A DNA stretch of 64,000 nucleotides. Source: Sipunculus nudus (lineage: Eukaryota; Annelida; Sipuncula; Golfingiida; Sipunculidae). The notes under the pieces were generated by a model. The model worked only from the letters and a program-made list of their open reading frames with translations, was not told the origin of the DNA and made no database searches. A program made the position numbers and the translations under genes. Positions 39,501-50,215 of this stretch are shown one piece after another. The stretch's first letter is position 1; every line of letters begins with the position of its first letter. The stretch spans positions 58,598,917 to 58,662,916 of the forward strand of contig CM049319.1 of NCBI GenBank assembly GCA_026874595.1. The letters are read 5' to 3'.

Positions 39501-42500
39501 AATGTAAAAATGGTTCACATAATCTCTTTAAACATACATAGAATCAAATCAATGTTATTTCCAGCTTTAAAAAAAAACTGATACCAGCTGACACCAGTTG
39601 TGGTCGTCAGCATCCTTTGTCATCCACATAAATCGGTCAATTAAGCTTAAAGTGGAGGTAATGTTTTCACCTGAACTTGTCTGTCTTGTAGTCATTTTCT
39701 GTGTGTGTCTTTATTCAACCATGTTCAATAAATTATCAAGAGCTTTTGATCCATTTGAACTCAAAAATGTTTAATCATGTTTTCATGCTGGACAATTTTT
39801 CTGCTCTTTGAGTATATGCCTCAGCTACTGGTGCTGCCATCTGATGTTGGGTTTAGATACTATCAGTAAATGCATTAAGGTGATACTTGGTTCAGATTTG
39901 ATTCTTAACTTTAATTTATCATCATTGAAGATCTTCAGATCATGTTATGTTGTTAATAACTTCATTTGCTTAATGTTCAGTATTTGTATTAGCACTACAC
40001 CGTAAACTGTCCAGAACATTGTATATATCTGTGTACTTTCTTGCTGTAGGCCAATGGGGTCACCACTGGGAGGACCCATGCCACCCGGTCTGTTGGGTCC
40101 GCCAGGTAGAATGCCAGGGCCAGGCATGCCTTCACCAGGCACTTTACCAGGAAATCAACCTCCCTCCTTCTACAGGGGATTTTATGGTGGTCCAAAAGAG
40201 GAAAACTCGTCCCAGAAACCCACAGAAGAGGGGACTAACAAAGGTTAGTGCCATCAAAAACAAGTATCTGTCAGTTAGCCTGCAGTGTGTTCAGGTGTCC
40301 ATGAATAACCACTCCGCAAATTTAGTTTGATGCATCTGTGAACTTGTGGAAAAATTTTGTTTTAGGAGAAAATTATGTCCCCTTGCTTGTGACTAGAGCT
40401 GTAAATAAGGTTTGCTTGTGAACGTAATAAATCAACGAAAACAGTTTTGAGAGGAGCCAGAATTTAAATTGTAACCAAGCAGTCCATTTAACCTGAAATT
40501 GTTGGGATTGTTGGGTGATGCCCCAACTGAAATTTTTTAAACTTGTAGTCAGTGTTTTATTGAGACAGTATAAGTTGGAAAAAATTACAGAGTTAAACAT
40601 GAATGGCATAACAAATTGTTGCTTTCTTATTCTGTTTAGTTGAATAAAATTAAATTCTAGAATCTCATATCATCAAACTGCCTTATTTTGGGAAGAATAA
40701 ATCTTGACATTAAAATGGATGTACATAGGTAGGAATTCCCACTGCTGTGGAGACAGCAGGTTTATAATGCTAGTCCAAGCCTCCATTGATGCTCTCTTCC
40801 AAAAGAGGCTGGGATGTAGGGTCTGTCCCATTTGTTAAAGCCCCCTCGAGGACTTATAAAAACCAGCACATCATCCAAGTAGACAGGTGAATATGCAATG
40901 ACAGGGGACAGATGAAATCGGGGAAGTTACAAATGTTTGTTTATTACAGGTGAATCAGAAGATAAAGAAAATGAGAAGAATGTTGGGGATGCAAGTGAGG
41001 TGAACGGGGAAGGGAATGAGGATAAGAAAGAACAGTCATATGACATCCCCTCTCATCTTCCACCAAAACAACGCGAGCTGTTCCTGAGGATACAGCAGCA
41101 GCAGAAGAGGGAGGCTGGTAACAAGCCACCTGAACAGCAAGATGGAGGCTTCAGTAAGTAACCCAGCAATCACACTTCCTGTGGTCACACACAGTTGACT
41201 CAGGGCCAAGAATATCTGACCAGTCAGATGGAGGTATTGTGGGTTTCAGACTCAGTTAGACCCAGGATACACAGCTCATTAGATGGAATGTTCTAAGTCC
41301 CGTGTTAGTTCCTTGGTGCTAATACATAGCAAACACATATTTCAATCAGTGATTAAGTGGAATGAGTTGTAGGATGAATGTAGTGTGACCATTTCCTGTA
41401 TCAAGCTGTGTCAGCCTCCAAAGGTAAATAGTGATATGTCAGCGGATCCTTAAGGTTAACTTAAATATCATAACAACAGGTTATTTCTTTTGTATTAAAG
41501 GTCACCGTGTAATGAAAACCTGAAGCTTTATAATAAACTTATCAGATTTATCATGTGGTCATATTCAGCCTTGGTCTTTAGACAGTGCTGTATCTGGGTC
41601 CCGGAACGATGGTAATAGCATAGCAGTATAAAATTAAAGTAGGATATTATAGCATATCTGATCTGTATATGAAAGAATATTTCTAATTAACCCAGTATAT
41701 TTAATATTGTTCTTTATGCAAAGGTTTGATTTATGGGGGTTTCCTTTAAAAGCACAAGATTCTGTCTCAGGTTTCAGCTGAAAATGTATTCAGCAGGACT
41801 GATCATAAGGAAACGTGTGTGTGTGTGTTTCTTATCCTTGCGTCATAATTACACTCATAAATAAATATTTTGTTTATTTAGAAGACGATGAGAAATGGTA
41901 CTCTAGTGATGAAGAAGAAGGAAACACCAATAAAAAATTAGCAGATATGATCAAGTCCATCAGGCAGCAGGTAGGTGTGGTTATCATCTTAACATCAACT
42001 GATTGTCATTTTGTGGGTAGTATCTCTGTACATAAAGTCTTCTGAATCGATTATAAGTTCACTTGAGTGATCAAGTAAAGTAACTGAAAAAGTAAAACTG
42101 GAAAGTATAAGGCTCAAATGCGGTTTGTTATTTTTATCCATTAGGTGCCACATTTGGCATTTTGTTTAATCTGTAATACCTTTGTGGCACTTAAGGGTAT
42201 GAACAGGAAGAGTGTTGGCAGGTGTTTGTATTGGACAAAGATGACCCAGGGATTCATGAAGAAATATTTGTATTGCCAGATAAAAGTCTGGAGATACTAT
42301 GGTTTAGGCATGGTTGCGCCGTCTCCACTGCCGCCACCGCAGAGATTTCATTTGGACGCAATTACTCTAAAAAATATTTTATGGATCTTTACCAAACTTG
42401 ACATGTGCATAGATATGGGTGAGAGAAAGAAGCCAATTTAAAATGGTGTCATGAACTTTACTAGGAGAGTGACCTTGACCTTAGATAAGTACATTTTGGG

Positions 42501-45500
42501 GGAAAATTACACAAATTCTTAAATATCTTAAGAAATCTTGCATGGATTGATCCAAATATCAACTTGACCGAAGATCATAGAAAGTGTTGTCATGTTCCGG
42601 ACACTGGTGGCACCACCTGTTATCCTTTTCTTGTTTTTGTGCCATTTTATACCCCCATCATTGCCACGTAACAGTACTGTGAGCATTATAAGTCAAAAAC
42701 TAAGGACAGATTTCTTTCATATTATGCATATACATAGACATGGGTTATTGGGTGATGTATATTTAAATTGGGGTCGTGACCTTTCCTATGAGTGGCCTTG
42801 ACCTTGAATATTGCCATATGTGGTGAAAATAACACCAAATCATAAATATCCAAATAAGGGATGCATGCATTGGGTCCTAAATTCAAATTGACCAAAGATC
42901 TTGGATAGCTTTGTCTTTTGTGGAAGACAGGTGGCACCACCTTCTGTTTTTCTTGTTTTTGTGCCTTTTAATACCCATCATTGCCACTTAACAGTACTGC
43001 TAGCATTACAAGTCTAAAACTTATGGACAGATTGGCATGAAATTTTGCTTGTACATTGATCTTGGATACCTCCATCTTGTATTCAAGACTGGTGGCGCCA
43101 TGTGCAATCGTTTGCCATGGCGTCCATCTGTACATGTGCTTTGGGTGAAAATTGCTCTTACCTCAGAGTGGTCCAAGGTATTGGGTTGAAATAATCTCAA
43201 TCCATCTAGGAAATTTTTCTCGTAAACCAGACAGGTGGCGCCACCTTCTTTCCCTTTTTTGTAGAATAAATTAATTCCCTTTTCTCAAGAGTGATTTGGC
43301 CTATTTGCCTGAAATTGTGCATATCTAAAGATCTTGGAATCCTCCATCTTGTATGAAAGACTGGTGGCGGCATCTGCAATAGTTTTGCCATGGCGCCCAT
43401 CTAAATATTTGTGTTAGATGAAAATTGCTCATATCTGAGGAGTCCTTCAATGTGTTGGTCTCAAATTTTGCATGTACATCCATCTTGGAGAGTTTTCTCG
43501 TCAACAAGACAGATGGCCCCACCTACCTTACCATTTTTATAGTATAAATTTATCCCCTTTTCATAAGAGTGATTCTCTTTATTGGCCCCCACATTTGGTA
43601 AAAATTATTGTTTGTCAAGTTGATAAATGGAAGAAACCATAGTCACTTGCCAAATGTCAGTATATGCTGCTAAAGATGGGGGGACTAAAGGGGGAGGGGG
43701 GCTTAATTGTCTGGCGAAACTATTGCACCTGCAGCCAAGAAGTATCCAGATATTTACATGGTTAAATATGATATATTCCTAGTTGATTTAAAAATATTCT
43801 TGTACATAAAAAATAAATTTGTGCACTCCTTATTTTGATATCTGAAAATTTTGTGATTTCATTTGTTACCAAATGCACATTAACTGTGTATCTAAAGAAG
43901 GAATACAAATAGTGCACATAGAATAAAGGATGTACCCATTGGTTTTAACCTTACAAATGACATACTAAAGAAACCCAGCTCCTATCAGGTTCAGCCAATT
44001 AGCAACACAACCATTTAATACAGTATCATCAACATGTTATTACTTTTGTATGTTATTTTACCTCATGTACATCTTAATATTTCTGTATTGTCACTCAGCC
44101 TGCAGAGCCGCAGGGTCCACCTGTGCAGAAGCCACCACCCCCGATTCCTCCAGGGCCACCAAGACTGCCACTACCAACTCCACACATGTTGAGTCAGCCT
44201 CCGCCAGGCATGTTTGGCCCACCAGGCTTCCCACCACCCCCAAGGCCTCCCGTAAACAAGATTGATATTGCAACCATGCTGAATGTGATAAGATCTGCTG
44301 CAGGGTGTGTATTGTTCATGACCTCATTTTGTATGTGATGTACTGCACAGATTAATCCTCATCAGATAAAGTGTTTAGCTGAATTTTATGTTTCCTCGTT
44401 TTCCTGCACTCATCAGATATAATGATTGCAGACTTCCTGAATGTTACCTAATTGATACCTAAACATTTCAGAGCAATTGACCTATCTACCCCAGCCCTGA
44501 TGCTCCGCCCTTTTGACCTAATTATGCTAATTAGCCTCAAAAACGTTTCTACACAGAAGGCTTTCCACGCCTGTGAGAGCTGTTTTATGACAGTAGAAAT
44601 GTAACAAAGATGTAACAAAGGTTGGTCACATATAAATGTTGCATAGACTGACTTCATCAGCTGGGATTGCTGCATCTGTTGTTCTCCAGCAATGGATATA
44701 TCGCATTCATTGTTTAGTGTTTTTCCTTATTTTGGATTTTCTCATACTATGTCAGTGCAAGGTAAGGCATTAATATTCAATTGGCATTCGACATAATAGC
44801 TCCTGCAACCTTTGGCTTGAAACTTTATACCATCTCCTTTGTATAAAAGATATCCTGGAAAAAAATTAGGACATTGGTACTGGTACAGACTGCATGTGTT
44901 CTGTTTGGGGAGTTGCCCAAATTATGCAATTTTGTACTTGTCACGTGATTGACTGTTTACATTGCCACTGGTAACTTGATTGGTTGCTTGTAACTCCACT
45001 GCTCATGATTTTTCATTGAATGAATATAAGATTAAGGTCACATAGAGTTCATGGTTAGGTCAGTTGATGCTGCAGTGGTTTTTGTAACATTAAGGGGAGC
45101 TTGTTGTCTAGACTTTTCATCCTTAGAATACTGAATAATTCTCATCAAGGCTATTTCATATTTGTCTGAGTATGGATATGTGAGAGCTATGTAGGATTGA
45201 TCTTGATGAAAATCATCAGAAATATTTACCAATATAAAATCGTACATACATTTGATAAGGTCATGGGGTTACAAACTGAGGTGGTGCTATGACTTACCAA
45301 AATTTTATGGATTTTCATGAAACTCGCTGTAAATATTTATAAATGAAGTTTCTCACTTGAATTCAATTCTCAGCAAAAAAAAGTAACAGGTCACCCAACT
45401 TTTTTTATGGTTTAGCTGTGATATGACAAGGATATTGATAGGTTATGATGACATACATTATGAACGATTAACCATTCAAGTAGCACCTCTAGTTTGAATT

Positions 45501-47126
45501 TATGCAAAATCTGTGTGTTTATTTAATAAGGTCAAAGGTCACAAGGCATACAGCAGGTGTACAATGCACTCTTGAGGTGCCCTTGTTTATGCCTGTTTTG
45601 TATTGGTATTCGTGGTAGACTGGTAATGCTCTTTTCCTTGCTGTTACAGTGGACCTGGACCAGGAGGGCCAGGAGTCAGAGTGACCATGAACTCCAACAG
45701 GGATCCTCGGGCAGGAGGGCTTCCAGGGACCTCCCCAGATCCAAGGGCTGGGGCAGCAACAGTTCCAGGATCCATGGATCCCAGATCCTTGGGAGGAGCA
45801 TTACTGCCTAAACCAGCAGATCCACGGGGGGGAGTTGCTTCTGTTGCTCAACCAGTTGTGCATCCAGAACCCACTATAATTTACTCTAAGCCAGGCAGTG
45901 TGGCGTACGACTTGAAGGAGATAAGTGTGGAGAAGAGGCCAATTTTATCATTGCCATCAAATATTCATCCCATGGATCCCAGGTTACCGAAGCTGCAACA
46001 GGAGGTTATAAAATCATCCAGTAAGCAGCAGGTGGCGCCAGCAGCAGCCACAAAGCGAGAGGATCCACGGAGTGCAGGGAAAGACCCGCGGTTACAGCGC
46101 CAAGGGTCGCGGGCACCACAAAGTCCACCGCAGGATGACATATCAAAATCAGGATCCACTGACTTAAAAACGGACAGTAATAACGGCCAAATAGTTAAAA
46201 AAGACCCTAGGTCACATGTAATTGAATCAAAGAAATCACTCGTAGAACAAAGGCCAAAGACTGATGATGTCAAATCTGGAGACCCAAGGTCACACAGTAT
46301 GGACATAAGGTCACCAGGCTTGGTCACAAGCACAGCAGCTAGTGAACTTCTCAGTAATGTATCGCCATTATATAATCGAACTCTTTCAGATTCTACTAGT
46401 GTTGCTATACAACAGCTGGCTGCTTTGATGAACCAAAAGCCAAATTTAGGAAGCCTGCCTAATCTGAGTTTACCTGACCTTGGGTTGCCAGGGTTAGCAG
46501 TGACATCGAGTTCAGTGGTCACAAGGAAAGATCCCAGGGCGAACAGAATGAGCACAAGTAATAGCGAAAATAATAGCACTTCCACCACCGGTTCACAACT
46601 AAATTACCGTAATGACCCACGGTTTAGAAAGAAGCCCAAATCATCTCCAGGATTCCAGAGCCCAAACCAAAGCAATACTGCCCAGGATACCGAAAACAAG
46701 GAGGAACCAGAAAATTATAAACAGCCCCAACCTCCGCAAGTAACAGAATTAAGGACTGATCTGAGTGCAAGAAGAGGAAATTTGGACCATAGCTCACCAC
46801 TGGGAGGTGGAACAAACACTGATAATAGTGGCAATAACAGTTATAACTCTTATAATCGGCCACCAAACAGCATGAATAATACAAGGACAGGTCCTCACAG
46901 AACCTTCAGCCACCCAAGTAATTTATCTAAGCCCCAACCCCTCATGTCAACTGCTAGTGGTCAGCCTCCGGGTAGAACCAGTGAGGAGGAGCAGTTTGTT
47001 TTGCCTCCTGTATTGTTACCAGAACTGCCAGTACAGCCTAATCTTGCAGGTCAGGTTAGTGAACAACCCCCACCACTGAAAGACGTCTTCAAAACAATGG
47101 ACCCGACAGCATCACCATTCTGCTAG
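30276..47126 (+). CDS. ZC3H4: ZC3H4/ZC3H6-type CCCH zinc-finger protein (Restrictor subunit)
   Basis: In mammals ZC3H4 with WDR82 forms Restrictor, which terminates unproductive nuclear Pol II transcription; Drosophila Su(sable) is related. Twelve coding exons: 30276-30513, 31470-31603, 34903-35478, 36401-36512, 36873-36982, 37484-37577, 38919-39069, 40050-40243, 40950-41153, 41882-41970, 44099-44304 and 45650-47126. All have GT-AG borders and matching phases; total 1194 codons plus stop (human ZC3H4 about 1300). Order: acidic N-terminus with EEGELEEGE (1-79), Lys/Arg-rich tract (80-135), Gly/Pro/Asp/Tyr-rich linker, three CCCH fingers (C306-C314-C320-H324, C335-C343-C349-H353, C358-C367-C373-H377), [15 protein letters not shown], Pro-rich tract, [23 protein letters not shown], about ten DPR motifs and the tail [16 protein letters not shown]. 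The finger spacing, YMHGDYPC link and tail match vertebrate ZC3H4 and ZC3H6; one invertebrate gene probably corresponds to both. Confidence 0.95.
30834..31449. mobile_element. TIR element with GGTGGCGCCACC repeats, copy 1 (ZC3H4 intron 1)
   Basis: Begins TATCCGCCAAAAC and has the inverted motif TTTGGCGGATA ending at 31414. A conserved right extension ACACGTAGTCGCTTGTCAAC to CTAGTT reaches 31449. Internally it carries two GGTGGCGCCACCT palindromes. Copies 2 and 3 are at 38112 and 57398. Its right end lies only about 20 bp from the exon 2 acceptor. Confidence 0.8.
31470..31603 (+). CDS. ZC3H4: ZC3H4 coding exon 2
   Basis: Acceptor TTTATACAG and donor GTGAAT. Encodes [20 protein letters not shown], then a long Lys/Arg run, resembling the basic tract after the acidic N-terminus in vertebrate ZC3H4 and probably serving as a nuclear localisation signal. 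Confidence 0.9.
31880..32245. repeat. Diverged repeat with AAGGTCAGAGGTCAC motif
   Basis: Two or three related blocks of about 150 bp include ATTAAATAAGGTCAGAGGTC and ATTTAATGAGGTCAGAGGTC. The same family occurs at about 45260-45560 and, inverted, near 8770-8850. Confidence 0.5.
32246..33105. other. ZC3H4 intron 2, no recognised feature
   Basis: AT-rich intron sequence with pyrimidine runs near 32585-32660; no exon or repeat family identified. Confidence 0.45.
33109..34070. repeat. Repeat element with hairpin head and GTCC/GTCT tract
   Basis: Opens with the hairpin AGGGCTCCGCTT-GAA-AAGCGGGTGCCCT (33110-33137), followed by GTCTGTCTGTCTGTCTGAC and GTCCGTCCGTCC. Inside, CAGTTTGGTGTTAAATTTTA with CTTTCAGCAGGGCAGAAAT (33336-33380) recurs as CAGTTTGGTGTTCAGTTGCT with CCTTCAGCAGGCCAGAAAT (34011-34057). 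So the body is a diverged tandem duplication of about 680 bp. A 127-codon frame at 33219-33602 has no recognised similarity. Confidence 0.6.
34841..34902 (+). repeat. Three exact 20-bp repeats forming the exon 3 splice acceptor region
   Basis: TCAGTGATGAATATTCTTGT occurs at 34841 and 34861. At 34881 the third copy ends TTGC and runs into AG, the acceptor of exon 3. The three copies are identical up to the junction base. Confidence 0.93.
34903..35478 (+). CDS. ZC3H4: ZC3H4 coding exon 3
   Basis: 576 bases, 192 codons, phase 0 at both ends. Encodes [20 protein letters not shown], a Pro/Gly/Asp/Tyr-rich low-complexity linker with several YDSP/SPRG motifs, then a basic helix-like stretch and [15 protein letters not shown], the first half of zinc finger 1. 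Donor GTAAGC. Confidence 0.95.
35479..36400. other. ZC3H4 intron 3, no recognised feature
   Basis: Contains a G-run at about 35952-35966. No repeats or coding signal otherwise. Confidence 0.5.
36401..36512 (+). CDS. ZC3H4: ZC3H4 coding exon 4 (fingers 1 and 2)
   Basis: Acceptor CTAACTGTAG, donor GTGAGT. Encodes [17 protein letters not shown] and [20 protein letters not shown], completing finger 1 and giving all of finger 2 with C-x7-C-x5-C-x3-H spacing. Confidence 0.97.
36873..36982 (+). CDS. ZC3H4: ZC3H4 coding exon 5 (finger 3)
   Basis: Acceptor TTTTTTTGCAG, donor GTAAGT. Encodes [19 protein letters not shown], then [17 protein letters not shown]. Finger 3 is C-x8-C-x5-C-x3-H. Human reads GDFPCKLYHTTGNC and LTEETRELLDK at the same place. 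Confidence 0.97.
37180..37405 (+). repeat. Interspersed repeat, inverted relative of 12.1-12.26 kb
   Basis: GGGACTGGCCAAAAGTGGTC, CTTATTAGACAGATCAGTTG and GTGTGAATGCTTTTGGTTTA are the reverse complement of phrases in the SUPT5H intron 12085-12262. It lies in ZC3H4 intron 5. Confidence 0.7.
37484..37577 (+). CDS. ZC3H4: ZC3H4 coding exon 6
   Basis: Acceptor TTTTTCACAG, donor GTAAGC. Encodes [20 protein letters not shown] and [11 protein letters not shown]. It follows finger 3 and is of low complexity. Confidence 0.9.
37578..38111. other. ZC3H4 intron 6, left part
   Basis: No recognised repeat or coding signal before the TIR element that starts at 38112. Confidence 0.5.
38112..38826. mobile_element. 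TIR element with GGTGGCGCCACC repeats, copy 2 (ZC3H4 intron 6)
   Basis: Starts TATACGCCAAAAC, with GTTTTGGCGGATA ending at 38788 and the conserved extension ACTACCCGTGTTCTAGTT to 38826. Internal units include CAGGTGGTGCC (38380), CTGGTGGGGCCACC (38510) and CAGGTGGCGCCACA (38653). Like copy 1, it lies shortly before an exon (exon 7, about 90 bp away). Confidence 0.8.
38853..38943 (+). repeat. 45-bp duplication of the exon 7 splice acceptor
   Basis: TTATATACTATAATTCTGCAG then TTTCCCACCACATCACTT (38853-38891) is a diverged copy of TTATATACTGTATTTCTTTAG then GATCTCCACCACGTCACTT (38898-38936). The upstream AG (38872-38873) is exactly 45 bp before the downstream AG. Use of the upstream AG would add 15 in-frame codons without a stop. 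Confidence 0.8.
38919..39069 (+). CDS. ZC3H4: ZC3H4 coding exon 7
   Basis: Encodes [17 protein letters not shown], then [20 protein letters not shown] and a Pro/Gly tract. KIPSLFDI aligns with human KIPSLFEIVVRPTGQ. The acceptor is TTTCTTTAG; an alternative in-frame acceptor lies 45 bases upstream. Donor GTAACA. Confidence 0.93.
39070..40049. other. ZC3H4 intron 7
   Basis: Contains a short tandem repeat of about 32 bp, ACAAACACACATGAATGGAC, present about three times at 39415-39497. Otherwise nothing recognised. Confidence 0.55.
40050..40243 (+). CDS. ZC3H4: ZC3H4 coding exon 8
   Basis: Acceptor TTGCTGTAG, donor GTTAGT. Encodes [20 protein letters not shown], then [14 protein letters not shown] and [17 protein letters not shown]. 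Vertebrate ZC3H4 has an equivalent Gly/Pro/Met-rich tract followed by an NFYENFY motif. Confidence 0.92.
40950..41153 (+). CDS. ZC3H4: ZC3H4 coding exon 9
   Basis: Acceptor TTATTACAG, donor GTAAGT. Encodes an acidic stretch [20 protein letters not shown] and [20 protein letters not shown], matching human PSAQRALYLRIQQKQQEE. Confidence 0.93.
41154..41881. other. ZC3H4 intron 9, no recognised feature
   Basis: No repeat family or coding signal noted apart from a short (GT)n run at about 41814-41828. Confidence 0.5.
41882..41970 (+). CDS. ZC3H4: ZC3H4 coding exon 10
   Basis: Acceptor TTTGTTTATTTAG, donor GTAGGT. Encodes [20 protein letters not shown] and DMIKSIRQQ, matching human GNWYSSDEDEGG and ILKTLRQQ. 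Confidence 0.95.
42290..43560. repeat. Array of GGTGGCGCCACC-family units in ZC3H4 intron 10
   Basis: Irregular units of about 130-330 bp centre on CTGGTGGCACCACCTGTT (42605), CAGGTGGCACCACCTTCT (42929), CTGGTGGCGCCATGTGC (43090), CAGGTGGCGCCACCTTC (43231) and CTGGTGGCGGCATCTGC (43362). Each is preceded by phrases such as ATCTTGGATA and TTCTCGTAAAC. No complete TATCCGCCAAAAC ends were found, so this is a partial or older copy. Confidence 0.7.
44099..44304 (+). CDS. ZC3H4: ZC3H4 coding exon 11 (proline-rich)
   Basis: Acceptor TTGTCACTCAG, donor GTGTGT. Encodes [20 protein letters not shown], then [20 protein letters not shown] and AAG. The Pro-rich part is low complexity; the short helix-like [13 protein letters not shown]-type end may be a family motif. 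Confidence 0.88.
44305..45259. other. ZC3H4 intron 11, left part
   Basis: No recognised repeat or coding signal before the AAGGTCA-type repeat at 45260. Confidence 0.5.
45260..45560. repeat. Diverged repeat with AAGGTCAAAGGTCAC motif
   Basis: Same family as 31880-32245: shares AAATGAAGTTTCTCACTTGA, AAGGTCAAAGGTCACAAGGC and related phrases. Lies in ZC3H4 intron 11. Confidence 0.5.
45650..47126 (+). CDS. ZC3H4: ZC3H4 last coding exon (DPR repeats and C-terminal tail)
   Basis: Acceptor TTGCTGTTACAG; the stop codon is TAG at 47124-47126. Encodes [20 protein letters not shown] and then about ten DPR motifs spread over 300 residues ([56 protein letters not shown]). A Ser/Asn-rich stretch with YNSYNRPP follows, then [16 protein letters not shown]. 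Human ends [17 protein letters not shown]. The long antisense frame here is a shadow. Confidence 0.97.
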
Positions 47127-50100
47127 CAGTGGGGATATCAGTGTACTGTGAACCACGCAGTCAGAAGTTTGCGAGTTTGAATATTCAGCAAGGCCATTCA
47201 AGCAGATACAGTAACTATTGCGTCTGTATGTGATAGATGACAATGATTGCGTTCGGAGTCTGCCGAACAGAGTATGTAAGGTGTGCCATCAAGTCCAAAA
47301 TATGTTGCCAAGTGAAAAGTATTAATTCAGTCCAAATTTCATGAAATATCTGGGAGTGTACAAGACTGTTAGATATGTTCTATTTCGAATGATCCTTCAA
47401 GTAAAAGTCGTCCTTGGGATCTCCTGCAATGTACACACTTTTCTGATTGTGTAGTAAGAAATGGCTGCCGAGCGTTAGGCTTATCATGTCTGGTGGTAGA
47501 CGTAAATGGAGTGAGAGGACCAAGGCGTGTTTCACTTCCTGATGAACGTTATGCTCATGTTGGTTGTCACTGCCTGTTTCTGTGTTATGTATTTTTATAG
47601 CTTTCGTTGGAATGTATCTGTTTTAAAAGAGCTTGAATGATATGTCTGCCCTACCTTGTGCAAGCATTGTTTCATCAATCTGAACTATAAAATCTCTGAA
47701 TAATCCTTTTCAAAGACTTTCAGTAGGTAAATTACATAGTATAGATGGTATTGAATTTGTTACTCTACTCTAGTTGTCTGTAAATCTGTCTGGTAATCCC
47801 GTTTAGGGGACTCCGCGAATGAAGCAGATATACTGTACCTGCAAATACTGCTGTTTCTTAATTAAGAATATAATGAGGCCACAAATGAGGTATGTACAGT
47901 TTTTGAATGAAACAGAAAATGAATTTATATATGTATAGCTTTTGATAAGCTAGCTCTTAAGGCATTTAATATGGCATTTTGAACTGGCATAATTGTACAT
48001 TGAAGCATGTTTTTTACCAGCTTTTACTTGGCTTTCTACATGCATTGCTGTAGAACTGAATCCTTTTCTTTGAGAAAGACGTACATGTGAGGTTAAAATA
48101 ATTGAATGTCTATGAAAATCTTTTTTTTTTTTCTCAGAGCTTATTGATGAAGTACAGGTATTTGTCCAAATTACGTTGACATCCGCCAGCAACAGTTTAA
48201 TTGAAACTAAAATAACACGACAGTGTAGACCCTCAGAATATATGGCTAACTTTTATCATTCTATAAAAAAATTGATCAGTTCGAAGGCACAATTTGTTCC
48301 ATGTTGCAAGCTAACCTCTTCCAATCTTCCGAACCGTGGGAAAATCTGACGATATGAATCGGGCATGTTTAAACTGCCATTTAGTGGACGTGTTAGAAAA
48401 TGCATCAACTGAGGGAGCATTACTGATGTGAGTAGAAGTTTGATTCCACCACAGGTATTCTTGGCGTTCGGCGGAGAAAGTGTTCAGATGAATCTTTATC
48501 AATTTCATTGCTGGCTGATTGAAATTTTGATATTTTAATAAATTTTGTGTGTCGCCATCAAACGAGGATCCCCAGTCAGTGGCTTCCAGTTGTTTCATCT
48601 TTAGCCAAGAGTCCTAATGTATGGAATGCGTCATGCGAAATGCAGATAAAAACCAGTTTTGACTAAATAAATGGAGATTCCAGCGGAATGCGTATATCCG
48701 GCAAAACGAATCGCTATACATGAAGCGATCTTTTTCCATACCTCATGGTGTCCAGGAGCAACACAAAAAAACGTGCATGCTGCCTTGCCGGTACATTTCT
48801 CACATTCCACATTCCGTACATAAAGAATCTTAGCTTTACACTGGATTCGAGTTTGGGTCAGATATTGTGTTTGAACATATTGTGCCTATTTATTAGAGAT
48901 CCAGAGGTGACAGTCTTATATACCAAGTTATTTGCGTAGCGTGTCAGCTCGGCATGGGGCCAGGATGAAATTCTGAATCTTCGCTGTACATGTTCGGACT
49001 GTATATCAAATACCATACCATGAAGTTATCAGTATTACTGTGTTATTCATAATTCGTTTAGGAGTATTTATATTGGTACTTGTGTAAAATCTTGTCAAGA
49101 CGAGATGTATTTGTGTTATGTTTAAAAACGTCGTGGTAAAATATTTGCTGAATCCCTGCCTTTTATCCTTTCCACAGTTACCCTTTAGTCAGTTTGCCGT
49201 GTATTCCACCACGGGGCGGATTTTCCTATTTTACAAATTACATTTTATTTTGATTCCCATAGCTGATGTTAGGGTATAATAAATACCTATTCGATGTGGC
49301 AGTAGACATATGCAGCAGCCTACTTAAACGTAGCGCTAACAATTAAAATTAACCTTACGAATATCTGCAGCATAAATTCGAGATGGACTTAATCAATATC
49401 ATTTGTTGAAATAGGATCTGTTGAGTAAAGTGATACCGTAGAGGTAATATCCATGATTAATAACTAGATAGGTAATTAAATGGACGATACATTGGAATGT
49501 GATTGGATACGTTGGAATGTGTAAATATCTTAAATTTCTTCTGTGGTAGACACGTAAAAGCAGTGTGTGGCATTATTATGCAGATTCTCCAGGTATTTTC
49601 AGTTGTGGTACACTAAGGACATATCCTCGTTGTCTAGGCGTGTTGAGGGTCATGGGTTTGATGCCCGCAATTGCCTCTAAGGCAAAATAGTGACATCTAG
49701 ATGGCACCTCGGAGGTTCGCTCTTAAAATGAAATTCCTAGCCCAAAAAAAGCTGACATCCAGAATGCTTTCTAATAACATATCATTCATATCATACGATA
49801 ACTTTCATCCTCATTCAATATACACCACCAACAGGCCATTGAAATGTTAAAAAGTTGCGTGAACCTCAGGCGATAGAAAAGAACTGCATCCGCGGGACTG
49901 ATCGGTCACCAGGGCTTATTATAGCGCATGTGTCAAGCCACAGAACAAATTGCATGCTTATGTGATATATTGTGAATACCTTCTTCGCTGTATATTATTA
50001 TTAGTCACTTTGTATTGTTATCGCACACCACCAAGCCATGCCATGTATATATTAAGGTCAGACATTGTTTTAAGTACGGGTAGGCCTAAGGCATGCAGTC

Positions 50101-50215
50101 ACGACATGTATCATGTGATTCAGTACCAATTTCATTTCCATCTGTATTGTGTAGCTAGTCTGCGTGTATTATTTAAAAGCATGGCATCATAGAAAAACAA
50201 TAAACATTCAAATTT
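47127..50215 (+). other. ZC3H4: Probable ZC3H4 3' UTR
   Basis: Non-coding sequence after the stop codon. The best polyadenylation candidate is AATAAA at 50199-50204, followed by a T-rich tract at 50215-50238. Earlier AATAAA motifs at about 48537 and 48666 could give shorter 3' ends. The segment contains a possible tRNA-derived SINE fragment. Confidence 0.45.
49630..49760 (+). mobile_element. Possible tRNA-derived SINE fragment
   Basis: GAGGGTCATGGGTTTGATGCC resembles the T-arm (B box) region of a tRNA (GAGGTCGTGGGTTCGATTCC). It is followed by CGCAATTGCC and non-tRNA sequence. The 5' half with the A box is not recognisable. Confidence 0.35.

Noticed and set aside
46026-46044. AGGTGGCGCCAGCAG as another unit of the GGTGGCGCCACC repeat
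   Set aside because: It is coding sequence of ZC3H4 (QVAPAAA) without the flanking repeat phrases; a chance match.
45965-46588. 207-codon minus-strand frame
   Set aside because: It lies wholly antisense to the ZC3H4 last exon, and its sequence is explained by the DPR-rich coding frame. No splice or homology support.
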